Shown: positions 20,332 to 32,354 of the stretch, in pieces | How the letters are laid out: each line of letters opens with the position of its first letter | Numbering within the stretch: the stretch's first letter is position 1 | Source: Microcyclospora pomicola | Lineage: Eukaryota > Ascomycota > Dothideomycetes > Capnodiales | Length of the DNA stretch: 64,000 nucleotides | Direction: 5' to 3' | Assembly: GCA_002786065.1 (NCBI GenBank) | Contig: NHNY01000020.1 | Location: forward strand, 365,253-429,252 | The notes under the pieces: model-generated | The model's database searches: none | Seen by the model: the letters and a program-made list of their open reading frames with translations, nothing else | Told to the model about the DNA's origin: nothing | Position numbers and translations under genes: made by a program

Positions 20332-22280
20332 TCAATCCGATGGGGCCACCCACCCGTCCAAAGTCTCCAATGTGATCATCAACGCCTCGATGGGAACGGC
20401 TGCCACCCATTCTCGCCTCGGAGGGAGCTCCACAAGATCCAAGCCCGCGACGTTTTTACGATATGTCTCTCCAGCCGCTGTGGATGGTGGTCGGCCGATG
20501 TGAAAGTGCTTCAGGATCTGCGAGAGAGCTAGGTAGAGCTCGTAGCAAGCGTAGCTGAAGAACACAACGTTCAGTATATGTCGTGATTGCTGTTGACGCG
20601 GATGACGCTGATACTCACTGACTTCCCGTGCAGAAATTCGAGCCTTTCGAGAACGGGATGTGGTATCGGTCGCGCAGAATGTTCTTGCTGAGTGACGAGC
20701 CGTCGGCGGTCAGCCACCGGTATGGATCGAAAACCGTCGGATTCGGAAATGCCTTAGCGTCTCGGAGATACCATGTTGGCGAGGAGGCGATGATGGTCTG
20801 CAGAGTGCCAGGGTCAGCATCGGGCAGTGTGCTCGGGCAGCCGTTGAGTGTGGGAACCTACTCCGCCAGGAAGAAAGTGACCTGCAAAGGTGACGCCTCC
20901 AGGAGGAACCACTCTCGGCAGCATAGCTGATGCAGTGCCTGCCCATCGAATCCCCTCTTTGATGCAAGCCGTGAGCTTTGGCCCGGACTCGAGGCTCGTC
21001 ATGTTGGTGGGCCAGCCAAGATCGCAAAGCTCTTGTCGCAGCCTTTGCTGGAAGCACGAATTGTGTGACAATGCAAACAGAATATGTGCCAGAGTTGATG
21101 ATGTGGTGTCTGTGCCAGGACCAATATTCTCTCGGGCTTCCGAAAGCGCTGTCTCCGGAGGCAGGCCAGCATCGACCAGACTGTGGAGGAAGTTGGGCAA
21201 AGTCCGTGGCGATGTCTGTGCATGCATGGCTTGAGTATAGGCAGTCTTTGCCCACTGGAAGCAAATCAGCATTGTTCTGCTAAGGATGGAGTGGCCCATG
21301 CCTACAGCGGTCCATTGCTCCATACATATGGAGTACTGTGTCCTCCAACCAATCAGTCGGAATATAGCTCGTTCGATGAGGTCGCATAGCATGACCAGTC
21401 CCGGCAGGTGAGCATACTGCGTTGCGTTAGTAGAGATGATGTGAGGCTGTTCCGGGTGAGGTATACTACTGGCATCCACATCGCCTTCCTATCATTGGCT
21501 GAGACCATGCCCAGTGATTGACCATTGGCCCAAGAGGACACCGCTCCGATTGGAACTCCAAAGCTGAAACGTGCTGTGAAAGTCTCAGGTCAGAAAGCCC
21601 GGTCAGGATCTATAGAGGCTGAACAGACCCACAGATAATGTCTGCCTCGAAGGACCGACAAGCTGCGCTGGCGTTGATGACTGGACTGATCCGCTTCTTC
21701 ATGACCGCGATGAAATGCTGAGTCTCGTCGAGCATCAACGCGCGCAGGTTGTCCATCGTGTTCCGGTTGAACAACTGACCCATCATCCTCCGCCGTCGAG
21801 TGTGCTCTTCTTTGTCGCTACAACTGGTAAGCTTGTGCCATCTGTCACAGTCATGGATAACGACATACGTGATCGAGAACAGCGCTGGACAGCCTTGGAC
21901 GAAGCCACCATACATCTGCGGATCTCTACGATACGGACTCCCGGCTGCATAGACGACATCGTATATGTCCATGGAATAGAACGATACTGTATTTGGGCCG
22001 ATCCTGACCAAAGGCCCTGCACCAGTCTCGTCAGCGCTTGGAGCTGCCAGATCGACTCATGGCTCTTGCCTAGTCTTTCGTGTAGATGGGGCAGCTTGAG
22101 GGTCAAGGTCCCATAGAACTCACGCGGGAACATCCAAAGCAGGCAAGAGAACGGCGCCAGTCTGCCAGCATTGGGGATCCCCGCCAGTGGCGAGCAGTAA
22201 GCTCGGCGGTACGCCTGAACGATCATGCACGAGACGTAAAAGAGCAGGACAATCGCCAGAAAGAGAACGAGGAGCATCAT
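20332..22280 (-). CDS. Cytochrome P450 monooxygenase, seven exons
   Basis: Minus-strand exons 22070-22280, 21869-22016, 21629-21817, 21467-21563, 20862-21416, 20619-20797 and 20332-20554 sum to 1,602 nt and 533 residues. The N-terminus has a membrane anchor (MMLLVLFLAIVLLFYVSCMI) and a Pro-containing hinge (CSPLAGIPNAG), so it is a microsomal P450. The I-helix reads ENIGPGTDTTSSTLAH, the K-helix ExxR is EGIR, the PERF region is FDPYRW, and the heme loop is PFSKGSNFCTGS with Cys456 as thiolate ligand. The first intron uses a GC donor (CTAG/gcaaga), which is needed to join HERLG to PLVRIGPNTV. Intron 3 was placed at gtctgt...tttcag to keep frame, and an exact family match there is less sure. 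It resembles fungal secondary-metabolism or detoxification P450s, but no biosynthetic partner is adjacent, so the substrate is unknown. The gene appears intact. Confidence 0.82.
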
Positions 22281-23352
22281 TCAGTGCTGCTGCATGACAG
22301 CAACGGAAGAAGTCAGGAAAGGTACATATCACGCTTCTGCGCCTGCTCCGAGAAGTGGAATAGCTTATATGCGTGTGGTCGAATGGGACGGTGGTGGTGG
22401 ACATGGCACGAGAAGTGGATGTGAGTCTACTGATGTAGTAACCCTCTCTGGACTCTGACATCTCCAGTGGTCGGGAAAGGGTAATGTCTGCGCGCCGAGT
22501 CTGAGTGCTTAAACGAGAGCGCGCCCCGATGGACGAGAAGTAAGATGCACCACAGGTGGCATTGCGGGCGCACCAACATGTCGGGATCGTGGACGACAGC
22601 GCGTGAAGTCGTCCCGGAGACGTGCGTATTGCACAGTAGATGAGCAAAAACCACTTTGACTCGAGCGGAATACTGGTGTCGTAGTATACTTTTCGATATG
22701 CGCTTCAGCCTGAAGAGCCACCAGACGGGTGTCCACCGATCCTGAACGGTCTTCTTGACACAAACGTCCTGGCCCATGTGCTGGACACAAGCGTCGCACA
22801 GAAAGGGCGATGGCCCTGGGAAAGGGGCCCCAGACCTCGTGCCTGTCAGCCAATCTGCATGGTCTGCAGGTAACCGCTGCAGACTCGGTATATCGATAGG
22901 CTGTATGCCCTGGGATGGCATCATGCAGTCGGGCTTGATCCTGGTCACCAAGAGAATCTAGTCGTCGCAGTATTTGATTCAGGATGGGCTCGATGGGACA
23001 TCCATGAGTGATGCTTGACGACTATGGATGTCTGGCTGGACATTGCGACTGTGCCAAGATGCGATCTTGGAGGCGGAACCATTCGAAATGGACGTCTAAA
23101 TTAGTGATGGCACAGGTCCACTCAGACGAAGTTACAAACGTGACTGACCTTCAAGGATTTCCGCGCACCATCGAGCGATCAGTAAGTTGCATATTTGGGC
23201 CAGGACTGGAAATGCGCGTTCATAGACGGACGTGATCGTGATTTGGGGCGTGATATTGTGGTATCTGTGGGCTTGCAGCTTCTATTCATACCTGCAAGGG
23301 CATACTAGAATACATGCTGACCTCGTGTGCCTCGTGACGTTCGCCCAGCTCT
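22281..23352. other. Intergenic, P450 promoter side
   Basis: Overlapping minus-strand ORFs of up to 175 codons cover about 22120-22951, but none has domain features and their composition looks random. The region lies between the P450 start codon and the CCT7 stop codon. Confidence 0.45.
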
Positions 23353-25155
23353 CTACCTGCGAGGCATACCCCGACCTCTGCCTCTCATTGCTCGCTGCGC
23401 TGCTCCCGGCGGTAGCCCTCTTTGAGGCGCTTGTGGTTGCTGGCTTTCCTGGTTCTTGATCGTCTCGTCCACAGAGAGAATGAGACAGCTCGCCTCCACT
23501 GCTGCTTGGATGGCGTTCACTTTGACCAAGGCTGGCTCCCACACGAAAGCCTCGAGGTTGTTCCTCACGCCTTCATTGTCGAAGTCTACTCCTGCCCACG
23601 TTTGGCCTCTCCTGTGCTCAACACGGAGGCGGTTGAGGATATCTGTAGCGTCAAAGCCGGCATTATCACACAGCTGACGCGGAATCACTTCCAAAGCCTT
23701 TGCAAAGGCCTTGATTATTGCTTGTTGCTTGTGTGGAACGTTCTTGTCTGCGAACTTGTGCAGGTATGCAGACACCTCCATCTCGCATGCGCCGCCACCA
23801 GCGACTATCGTTGTGTTCTTGATTGCACGCTTGACGATCATGATGGCATCGTGAAGACTACGCTCCACTTCTGCGATGAATTGTTCAGCGCCGCCTCTAA
23901 GCACAAGCGTACAAGTTTTTGCTTCCGGGCAACCTTCGAAAAAGTTGAATCGCTCGCCACCAATCTGTCGCTCCTCGAATACTGCACACGTACCAAGATG
24001 CTTCGGTTGGATGTCGGAACAGGTTGATTGTATGCTTGCGCCAGTCGCTTGGCATACACGCTCGAGATCTGCAGATTCAACACGACCTGCGCAGAAGATG
24101 TCGCGATCGGCGAAATATTGGGTTGCAAGATCTCCAATGGGGAGTTTTGAAAGGACGACCTTGGCTCCAGTCTTAGACAGCGCCTCCATCTTGTCATAAA
24201 TGATGCGCCATTCTGCATCGACGATTGCTTGGTATTCCGAAACTTGTTCAACGCGCACTTCAGCGTTGTCCTTCTCACTCTTCAATTCAAGCTCGACGTT
24301 GAGGCAGACAATGGACGGATCCTTGAAGGATTTGGGTTGTTGCTCGAATCCAGCGTATGAAAAGGTCTTCTTGAAAGCCACACCGTTGACGAATAGTGAA
24401 TCTTGGAGTGCGCCACCAGTAATCTTCTTGATACCAATGAGCTTCTGGTTGAGATCGTCCTGATCCAGTGTCAAGACAGCATCCACGACCACTGCAGTTC
24501 ATGTTAGTAAATCCCAACAAACAGTCTCCAAATGTCAAGAGAACACGTACTTTTTGTGAAAAAGTCTGCATTTCTGTGTATCAGCTTGCTGCTCATCGCC
24601 GTCGCAGCCAACTTCCTCAAAGTCTCTCTTTGGTTCCCCTCGCTTGTGTTGACGGCAATCTCCTTGATCTTCTGCACTGCCATCAAGCTCGCTCGTCTTA
24701 GACCTTTCATGATCGTCTGACTGCTCACGCCCTGCTCCACAAACTCTTTAATCTCCTTGAGGATCTCTCCGGCTAGCACGACGACAGAGGTTGTGCCGTC
24801 TCCAACTTCCGCATCTTGAGAGCGCGCAATGTCGGTCAAGATACGTGCGGCAGGGTGGACGATATCGAGGAGCTTCATGACCGTGGCACCGTCATTCGTA
24901 ATCGTCTGCTTGCCATTCTCATCCACGAGAAGTAGGTCGCCGCCATAAGGTCCGAGTGTGCTTTTTATCGTGGACTGAACCGCCAAACAGGCGTTTATGT
25001 TGGAGACGATCTGGCCTTTTCCCTGCGACTGGTCGGTGCCTGTACGGACCTGTCAGCAATCACAATGTCCTAGTGTTCGTCGTGTTTGACGGGGTCCTGC
25101 TTGACTAACCCTCCTTGAGCACAATGATGGTCGGGGTTTGCCCGCCGTACGACAT
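23353..25155 (-). CDS. CCT7: T-complex protein 1 subunit eta (CCT7)
   Basis: Exons 25110-25155, 24551-25039 and 23353-24491 (minus strand) total 1,674 nt and 557 residues, the normal length for CCT-eta. The first exon gives [16 protein letters not shown], the eta-specific N-terminus. The group II chaperonin motifs follow: [34 protein letters not shown] and, near the C-terminus, the ATP-site [10 protein letters not shown]. The apical segment [20 protein letters not shown] is eta-typical, and the tail is Gly/Arg/Gln-rich ([17 protein letters not shown]). The protein is one of eight subunits of the cytosolic TRiC/CCT ring that folds actin, tubulin and WD-repeat proteins, using ATP. Introns are canonical, and phase-1 joins preserve the frame. 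It is expected to be essential and constitutively expressed. Prefoldin subunit 3, which delivers clients to TRiC, lies about 9 kb away, probably by chance. Confidence 0.95.
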
Positions 25156-25528
25156 GTTTGGGTTGCTTCAATTGGTAGTGATTTCGTCCGTTCAAGATCT
25201 TTCAGAGGTTTGGTTCGTATTGTGCTTCGGGATACGTCAATACTGTAAACAGGTATGGGCTGCTTCCGTCTGTGTCTCCAAAAAATCCGGAGCTTCACGA
25301 AACGCGCTCGTGAAATTCAGCAAGCAGCCGGATTAGGTAAGGCGCCATAGATTGATAAGTGTTGCTTGCCTAAGGCCGACAACTATTCCCATCACAAACA
25401 CATGCCGAAGTGGATTTCTGAACTGGCTATTCTATAGGTATGGGACAGGAAATGACGCTCAATCTGTAACATCCGAGACACGATGTACTTCTACGTACCC
25501 GGCCATTTCTCTCCAGGAACCCATGGGC
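25156..25528. other. Intergenic, AMMECR1 gene to CCT7
   Basis: A 373-bp gap between two genes transcribed in the same (minus) direction; it should contain the CCT7 promoter and the AMMECR1 3' UTR. No further element is recognised. Confidence 0.5.
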
Positions 25529-26472
25529 TCATTTACCCACCCAATCTCGCCATTCTTTGTATTTGCCATACTCGAGGCCAACCTGCTTGCCTTCATACCT
25601 CACTAACTCACCCTTGCCTTCCTGCCAAGCCTTTTGCCATGAATTACTGCTACCACTCCACCCCGCTTTCCTCATGAGCGAATAAAGAGCTTCCTCCTTG
25701 CTCCACCCTTGCTCCTTTGCCACATCAGGCAGATATGTTGATCCATACTTACGTCCACGATACGTAAACGAGATCCGGATGCCATGGGTTCCAACCGTCC
25801 AGTCGAGGGGGGCTCGAGTTGGCGTCGAGAAATTTGTAAGTAACGTTACATGTGCACTGAGAGATGGTAGCAAGGAGGCAGGGATAGGCGAGAATCTTGT
25901 ATCGTGAAATGCGCTGTGTAGAGACCAAACCTGTCAGCACATGTACCGCATAGCGCTGCCTCCTTCCAGCTACAACAGGATGAAGATGATGGGAAAGTTC
26001 ACCTGATCTTAGCATATTCTCTCAAGCTTCCTTCGAGCTCACTTGCTTCAAATGTCCCTATACAACCACGCAGCATCTTCTCTCCATATTTTGATACGGT
26101 GTTCCACGTCACGAACAGAGGATACTCTTCCCCAGCTTTTGCTTGTCCTTCCGAAGAGACCAGAGACGAGCGTGATGAGGCCGTAGACCCGGATACAGAG
26201 CTCTCCTGGCCACTGCTTGGCGTCGAACTACTCGAGCTGGCGGCGCTGGGATCACGACTTCGATCCAGAGGGCTTTCGTGCAGGGCTTTGTTCATGGTCC
26301 CCGCCTCGGTCGCCTCGTCTTCTCCATCAACCGGCTTTGGTTCTGCCGCGCCATTGCTCGCGTGATACTCATCCCACAGTGCCTGGACCTGGGCTAAGCC
26401 GAGGGGTTGACGATGCTCGAAGCGCGCCGCAAGGATTTCGAAACAGTATGCACAATGAGCTTCACTGGCCAT
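25529..26472 (-). CDS. AMMECR1-domain protein
   Basis: Exons 26003-26472 and 25529-25913 (minus strand), with an 89-nt intron, give 284 residues. The AMMECR1 domain starts at once (MASEAHCAYCFEILAARFEH), is interrupted by a Ser/Thr-rich, acidic insert of about 80 residues (SAASSSSSTPSSGQESSVSG), then resumes with YPLFVTWNT and the family hallmark LRGCIGTF. After the splice it continues with SAFHDTRFSPI, LTNFS, the GTHGIRI turn and the TYLPDVAKEQGWSKEEA motif. The domain is universal from archaea to humans, and its biochemical activity is not established; the LRGCIG motif has been suggested as a binding or catalytic centre. It is a soluble cytosolic or nuclear protein. The inserted Ser-rich stretch is common in fungal homologues. 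Not adjacent to a radical-SAM Memo partner here. Confidence 0.9.
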
Positions 26473-27261
26473 GATGTCGGTGGACTATCTTCCGAACGCT
26501 CCTCAGGTGGTCATGAATCGATGAAGACGTCACAGTTCCAGAAGCCGGGCTCCTAGAGCGTGCACCTGCAGTGACAAGAACTGTGCTGACGATAAGATAC
26601 AGTAGTACATGTCGACTTCCCACATGGAGGTAACGTAAGCGCGCACGTGGCTGCATACTTGCCGATCTGCATCATCATCTCTCAACCTAATCTACACTTT
26701 TGCTCTATCCATTATCTCGTGGCTGCTATAGTATCATCCGTGGAAGCGAGGAGCAGTGAAGTTGTCCAGTAGACATGACTACTGAAATATGCATACAACC
26801 TTGAAGATTGAGGTACCTCAGAAAATGGGTGCACTACGGTGATAGCCTCCAAACAGGAGGAGAGGGATCACGGTACATCGGAGATATAGCCAGCAGAGCA
26901 AGAACAACCCGAACCGGCGATTCGGAGGAACTTTAAGCATGATTGGTAAGGTAACCAAGTATAATACGATTAGAATAGTCCCAAAGGTGCCTGTTGAGCC
27001 AATCCTACGAGGTCTCAAGTAATGTCGGTGTTTCGGGTTTTGGGACACGGCATGATAATTCAGCCGCAGTAAAAACCGCAGAGCCCGGTCTAGACGCGAC
27101 TCGTCCTGCACCTTCGATGGTTGACTTGGAGAATATATACATAAGTATCGTATCATCTGCCCGTAACGGAGCAGGTCGAACAATTACATGTCTCTAACGT
27201 AGTCAGGATACAGGCTTCGAAGTCAACACTAGCAGAGAAAAAGAATCTTCATCCATCTGCC
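26473..27261. promoter_or_regulatory. Divergent intergenic region, AMMECR1/MFS
   Basis: A 789-bp region between divergent genes. A minus-strand ORF of 121 codons at 26818-27183 encodes two hydrophobic stretches but has no recognisable family and lies where two promoters are expected, so it is not called. Confidence 0.4.
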
Positions 27262-29184
27262 ATGTCGACCACCAGCGAGGAGAAGCAGGCTGAGGCACTC
27301 GACAGCGACAACAATAATAACAACAACAACAACGATGCTGCAAAGCCAGCCAGCAATGAATCATCCATCTCAGAAGAAAAGGGTGCACTTGATGAAGCGA
27401 ACAAAGGAGTCGTTGCCCTCATCATGGTGGCGTTATCGGTACGTCTATACCACATCTTGAACTTCAAGACGATCGTTAAACTAACATCGACCATAGTTAG
27501 CAGTGTTTGTATGCAATATCCACAATCCAGCATCACTTGCCACAAACCTACTGACCCTCGACACAGCTCAGTGCACTTGATGTGACCATCATCACCACAG
27601 CACTCCCAACCATCGCAGAACACTTCCACTCAGCGGCCGGGTACACCTGGATCGGATCAGCATACCTCCTAGCCAGTGCAGCCTCGACTCCAGTATGGGG
27701 TAAAGTCTCGGACATCTTCGGTCGCAAGCCGATTCTGCTCCTCGCCAACTTCGTCTTCTTCGTGGGCAGCCTGATTGCAGCCTTGTCGATCAACATTGGC
27801 ATGCTCATCACTGCGCGAGCTATTCAGGGTATTGGCGGCGGTGGACTCCTCGTCATCGTGGATGTCCTCATCTGCGACCTGTTCTCTACGCGTACTCGCG
27901 GATCATATCTCGGGATCATTGGTGGTACCTGGGCGTTTGCTTGTGCTGTGGGCCCGATTATCGGTGGAGCATTCACTGAAAAGGTCTCTTGGAGATGGTA
28001 AGTCTGCACTTCTTGACGTGACCCTCTCAGCATCATTATACTGACATTCGCAACAAAGGTGCTTCTACATCAACCTGCCCTTAGACGGTCTTGCTTTTAT
28101 CATTATCCTCCTGTTCCTCAAGGTCGACACCCCTCGAACTCCCATCATTGCTGGACTTCGTGCCATCGACTGGGCGGGCACCTTCACCATCGTTGGCGGC
28201 ACTCTCCTGTTCTTGTTCGGATTGCAATACGGTGGCGTCACTTTCCCCTGGGGATCCGCCACTGTCATCTGCCTCCTGGTCTTTGGCATCGTTCTCTGCT
28301 TTGCTTTCGTCTTGATTGAATGGAAGTTCGCAAAGTACCCAGTCATCCCATTGAGAATCTTCAAGACCCGCTCGAACAGCGCGGCCCTTATCTCGGTATT
28401 CTTCCACGGTCTGGCCTTCATCGGCCCATTCTACTACCTCCCGCTCTTCTTCCAGAGTGTTCGCGGCGCCACTCCACTGCTTTCAGGTGTTTACATCCTG
28501 CCGATTGCATTGGGCCTTGGATTCTCCGCCATGGCCACCGGCGCCTTCATTGGTATCACCGGATCTTACCGTTGGCCTATCTACATTGGCTGGACATTGA
28601 TGGTCCTGGGCTTTGGGCTCTTCATTGACCTCGATGCGCATTCCAGCTGGGCCAAGTTGATCATTTACCAGATCATCGCCGGTGTTGGCACGGGCCCAAT
28701 CTTTCAAGGGCCTCTCGTAGCTCTTACGGCTCAAATCGCGCAATCCGATGTTGCCACCGCAACAGCAACTTTCAACTTCCTGCGGACACTTGCCACCGCC
28801 ATCGGCGTCATTGTTGGACAAGTTGTTTATCAGAATCAGCTGGTCTCATCCCAGCCTCAACTCGTCGCAGCCCTTGGGCCGAGCCTCGCGTCCCAAGTAG
28901 GCGGCGCCTCCGCTGGTTCGAACACACAGATCATCGATAGTCTTCCCGACGCTCAGCGCGTCTTGGTGCACGAAGTCTACGCGGAAGCGTTGCAACCCGC
29001 TTGGATCATGTACACCTGCTTCGCCGCGGCCGGACTAATCTCCGCCATCTTTATCCGTCAAGTAACCCTCAGCTCCGAGCACACGGTCGCAAAGACAGGT
29101 CTAGTGGCTGAAGAGGAATACGCCGCGCAGCGCAAAGCAGAGAAGGACGCCAAAGCCCTCAAGAAGAATGGTTCGCAGGTATAG
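27262..29184 (+). CDS. MFS multidrug transporter, DHA2 (14-TM) family
   Basis: Exons 27262-27438, 27497-27508, 27567-27997 and 28059-29184 sum to 1,746 nt and 581 residues. The second exon is only 12 nt and encodes LAVF, completing TM1 (MVALS-LAVF-LSALDVTIIT). Motif A is GKVSDIFGRKP, and the motif C region is [20 protein letters not shown] followed by YINLP, both typical of DHA2 drug:H+ antiporters. About fourteen hydrophobic segments fit the family, and the N-terminal tail is cytosolic with an Asn repeat (residues about 17-24). Such transporters sit in the plasma membrane or vacuole and export fungicides, toxins or secondary metabolites. The P450 lies about 5 kb away but with housekeeping genes between them, so a shared cluster is unlikely. 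The C-terminus is Lys/Glu-rich and cytosolic. The substrate cannot be predicted. Confidence 0.9.
27308..27333. repeat. AAC/AAT microsatellite coding poly-Asn
   Basis: A tract of AAC and AAT codons in the first exon of the MFS gene encodes eight consecutive Asn. It is probably length-variable between strains, and the reading frame tolerates changes of whole codons. Confidence 0.8.
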
Positions 29185-29728
29185 ACGCTTATTCCGCGCT
29201 CCTCTTCCTTCTCCTCCTCCTCCTCCTCCTCCTCCTCCTCCTCCTCCTTTTCATCTCCTTGTCTTATCATCATGATTGTATGTGATGGAGCCGAAAACTA
29301 TGAGTTAGATTGATAGAGATACCCCACGCATAGATACTGCTTTTGGAGTGATGTAATATTATTTGAACCGTCATCTTCCCAGTCGCCTCCCGTTGTGCTT
29401 TCAAGATGCTGTCGCCTCAACTACGACTGTAAGGCTTAGCGCAGGAACCTAAAAACGATCGCGTACCTTAGGTTTACAGGTCAGCACAGAACCTCAGCCA
29501 CGACCGGCAGAGTCAACATTTCACCCATGAAGCCATCAGTAGCCTGCTGACAGAGGTGCAGGGAGGCTTGGCCCTGTTGCATGCAGCTTCGCCATGTTGC
29601 GAGCGGCCTCCCCGCGTTACAGCGCATCACTCGATGTTCAGCCTCTCAGGACTGCTTACGCCCGTTGTGAAGAACGAAACACTCGATGTCTCCATAGAAC
29701 CAGATAGTGGAACAGTGCAGAGTCCACC
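29185..29728. other. Intergenic, MFS to STAND receptor
   Basis: It contains the CTC trinucleotide repeat right after the MFS stop codon and otherwise ordinary sequence. It should include the MFS 3' UTR and the promoter of the STAND gene. Confidence 0.45.
29211..29247. repeat. CTC trinucleotide repeat
   Basis: About twelve uninterrupted CTC units lie in the probable 3' UTR of the MFS transporter gene. Confidence 0.9.
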
Positions 29729-32345
29729 ATGGATCCTCTCTCCGCGCTCGGCATCGCCGCCGCGGTCATACAGTTCGTCGACTTTGGGGCCAAGCTCGTC
29801 GGCACCGGGTTGGAGATCTACCGCTCGGCTGAAGGTGCGACGGAAGAGAACCTCGAGATCGAACACCTCACGATGCACACGAAACTACTGACCTCGGAGC
29901 TCGTGAGCTCGCAAGCGACGAATGGCGCGAACACGCCGGACGAAGTCAACTTGCAGAAACTGGCACAACAGTGCTTGCTCCTGTCGCAGGAGCTTATCGA
30001 TCTTCTTGCGTCCTTAAAAGGGACGCAGTCACATCGATCATGGACTGCGGTCCGGCAGGCGGTGCTGGCGAAGTGGAATGATGGCATGGTGAAGTCTCTG
30101 CAGAAGAGGCTTGATGCGATTAAGAGCGAGATTTCGCTCCAACTGCTCGGTATGCTGAGGTAAAGTATAGTCCATGTCGCAGCCTGGGAAAGCATTTGTT
30201 GATCATACATCCTGCAGCAATTCACAGAGGACGTTCGGATCATTGCTTACAGAGGTCAACGAGAGGTGTAAACACCTCGAGCTCCAGAACCAAGCAACAT
30301 TGGCCGCGTTACAGACTAGAGTCAGAGCGGATATGGACTCGAGGAATGAGTCGTTGAAACAAATGTTGAAAATACGTAAATTGATCGAGCAGGGCCAGGT
30401 CAAAGAACGGCCAACGCTTTTGCGACCAGGCGCGCAGTACGCAGCGCTTCTGAAAATGCTTGCAAAGGTGTCGGCGTTAAGTACGAAGCAAGACATCTCG
30501 GATGCGCGTTCTGAACTACTTACAGATCTCGCCAAGGTTGGATTGGGTTTTACAGACGTTGCATCAATACTACACGGTCAGCTCGACGACTATTCAGCAA
30601 TGCTGTCTGCTACTGCCCCTGCTTGTTGGAACTTTGTAGCGCCATGGGCAGAGAGCCTAGGTCAACTTGCACATGAAACCGGCTCACTGGTAAGACAGCT
30701 ACCAATCCTCGAGAGCCTAATTTTCCACGAAATGCCTCACCGTGAACTCGAAATTACCGACGCATTCGCCGACACCTACAATTGGATTTTTGACCCTAAA
30801 GACTCTCCTTTTGCCAAGTGGCTTCAAAGTGGCTCTGACACCTTTTGGATCAGCAGCCACCCAGGATCGGGCAAGTCGACGTTGATGAAGCTCATCACAC
30901 AATTTCAAGACGCGAAGACTTCTGCACTTTTACGAGCCTGGTCCGAGGGAAAGGTCCTGGTGGTGTCGAAACACTTCTTCTGGGGAACCGGTACTGCACT
31001 CCAAAAATCCTACCGGGGCCTTCTGCAAGGCCTCGTCTATCAAATCTTCCGCGAGAATCTAAATCTCATCCAAAGTGCATGCCCGGGGAGATGGGATGAT
31101 CAATCGTGGGTCTCTCGCCGGTTGCCACGACCGTGGACTGTAAACGAGCTCAAGGACACTCTCCACAGGCTCATCACCAATAATGCAGCATCCGGGGCGT
31201 TTTGCTTTTTCCTTGACGGATTGGACGAATTTGCCGAGGACCATTTTACTCTGATTACGGAACTCGTCCAGCAGTATTCCGCGATACCACATGTGAAGTT
31301 CTGTGTCTCAAGCCGACCATATCCCGTATTCAGCAAAGCTTTTGGTGACAAAGGGAGTCCTACTTTTGCACTGCAGGAGCTGAACGGGCAGGATATTGAC
31401 CGGTTTGTTCGCGGGAAATTGGAGGCTGACGAGCGCTTCAAAGCGTTAGCACAACGAGACGTCCGAGCTGCAGATCTAGCCGACGAGATTCGCCGTCGCG
31501 CCGCTGGAGTATTTTTGTGGGTGCATCTCGTCATCTGGGAACTGATGAGCGGATTGAATGATGATAACGACTATATGATGCTCCGAAGACGCCTGGACCA
31601 GTTGCCTAAGTCACTCAAAGAGTTCTTCGCTCGTATCCTCGAGTCAATAGAGCCAGTGTATCAAGAGTGTGCCGCTAGGTCACTGTTGTTGGCGCATCGA
31701 TCGGAGGATCCGTTGCCTATCATGACCTACGCATTCCTCTACAGCGATTACAACGATTCCTTGTTCCTCCCCAGAATTGCAGTAGAACCGCTGTCGAGAT
31801 TAGAATTGCGGCAACATAAGGAACATGTCACCATCCAGATTAGTAGCTGGTGTAGAGGGTTGATGAAAGTTGTCAGATACAATACTGACAACACCTGGGA
31901 GCCACTGAGGCGATATCGAGTCGACTTCCTCCACCGTTCGGTGCGGGACTTTCTTGACTCGTCTGACATGCAGCGGTTTCTGCATGACAAGGCCGGGTCA
32001 GGATTTGATCCTGAAGAAATGTTAGCGCTTTTATTTGTCGCGCAAGCCAAAGTTGTGGACGTGCAGCACGGTCTTAACGATGAAATGCAAGCGTTTGAGT
32101 TCATGTCTGATAAGGCTAGGTATAATGCCCAGTTACGTGATCAGATCAGAGGTGATAAGGCAAGGACCTTTGAATCGCAGATTCGACGGAACCTTGACGA
32201 AGTGCAGAAAACTCTGATGCAGCAAAATGGCGTATCTCAGCTTCCGCATGAGACGTCCCGGCAACAAGAGGGAGATCGCAGCGAATCACCTGGAGGATGG
32301 AGACTACATCTGAGGACATTACTTGGCAAGTTCCGGGGATTGTAA
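29729..32345 (+). CDS. Fungal STAND/NLR-like receptor: Helo-like N-terminus plus NACHT
   Basis: Exons 29729-30159 and 30218-32345, joined by a 58-nt intron, give 852 residues. The N-terminal part (MDPLSALGIAAAVIQFVDFG, then YRSAEGATEENLEIE) is the fungal Helo-like/STAND N-terminal domain, an amphipathic helical bundle related to the HeLo cell-death domain. A helical linker leads to an NTPase: Walker A is HPGSGKST (GSGKST at 360-365) and Walker B is FCFFLDGLDEF (about 472-482), with a sensor-like VKFCVSSRPYPVF. The remainder (SLKEFFARILESIEPVYQE, YRVDFLHRSVRDFL) matches the C-terminal region of NACHT proteins of the DUF7791 type; no WD, ankyrin or TPR repeats are present. Such proteins are regarded as immune or heterokaryon-incompatibility sensors that oligomerise on activation. 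It converges with a patatin-like phospholipase gene whose stop lies 9 bp further on, which suggests a possible partner effector. Cytosolic. No damage is seen. Confidence 0.85.
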
Positions 32346-32354
32346 GACGGCGAT

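Noticed and set aside
20814-21479. P450 fragment read as a stand-alone 221-codon gene or pseudogene
   Set aside because: It is exon 5 plus part of the flanking introns; splicing with six further exons gives a complete P450.
22120-22951. Overlapping minus-strand ORFs of 174-175 codons upstream of the P450
   Set aside because: Two different frames cover the same DNA, neither has family features, and the P450 already has a proper membrane-anchor start at 22280.
26818-27183. 121-codon minus-strand ORF with hydrophobic stretches
   Set aside because: It lies in the divergent promoter region of the AMMECR1 and MFS genes, and no family similarity is recognised.
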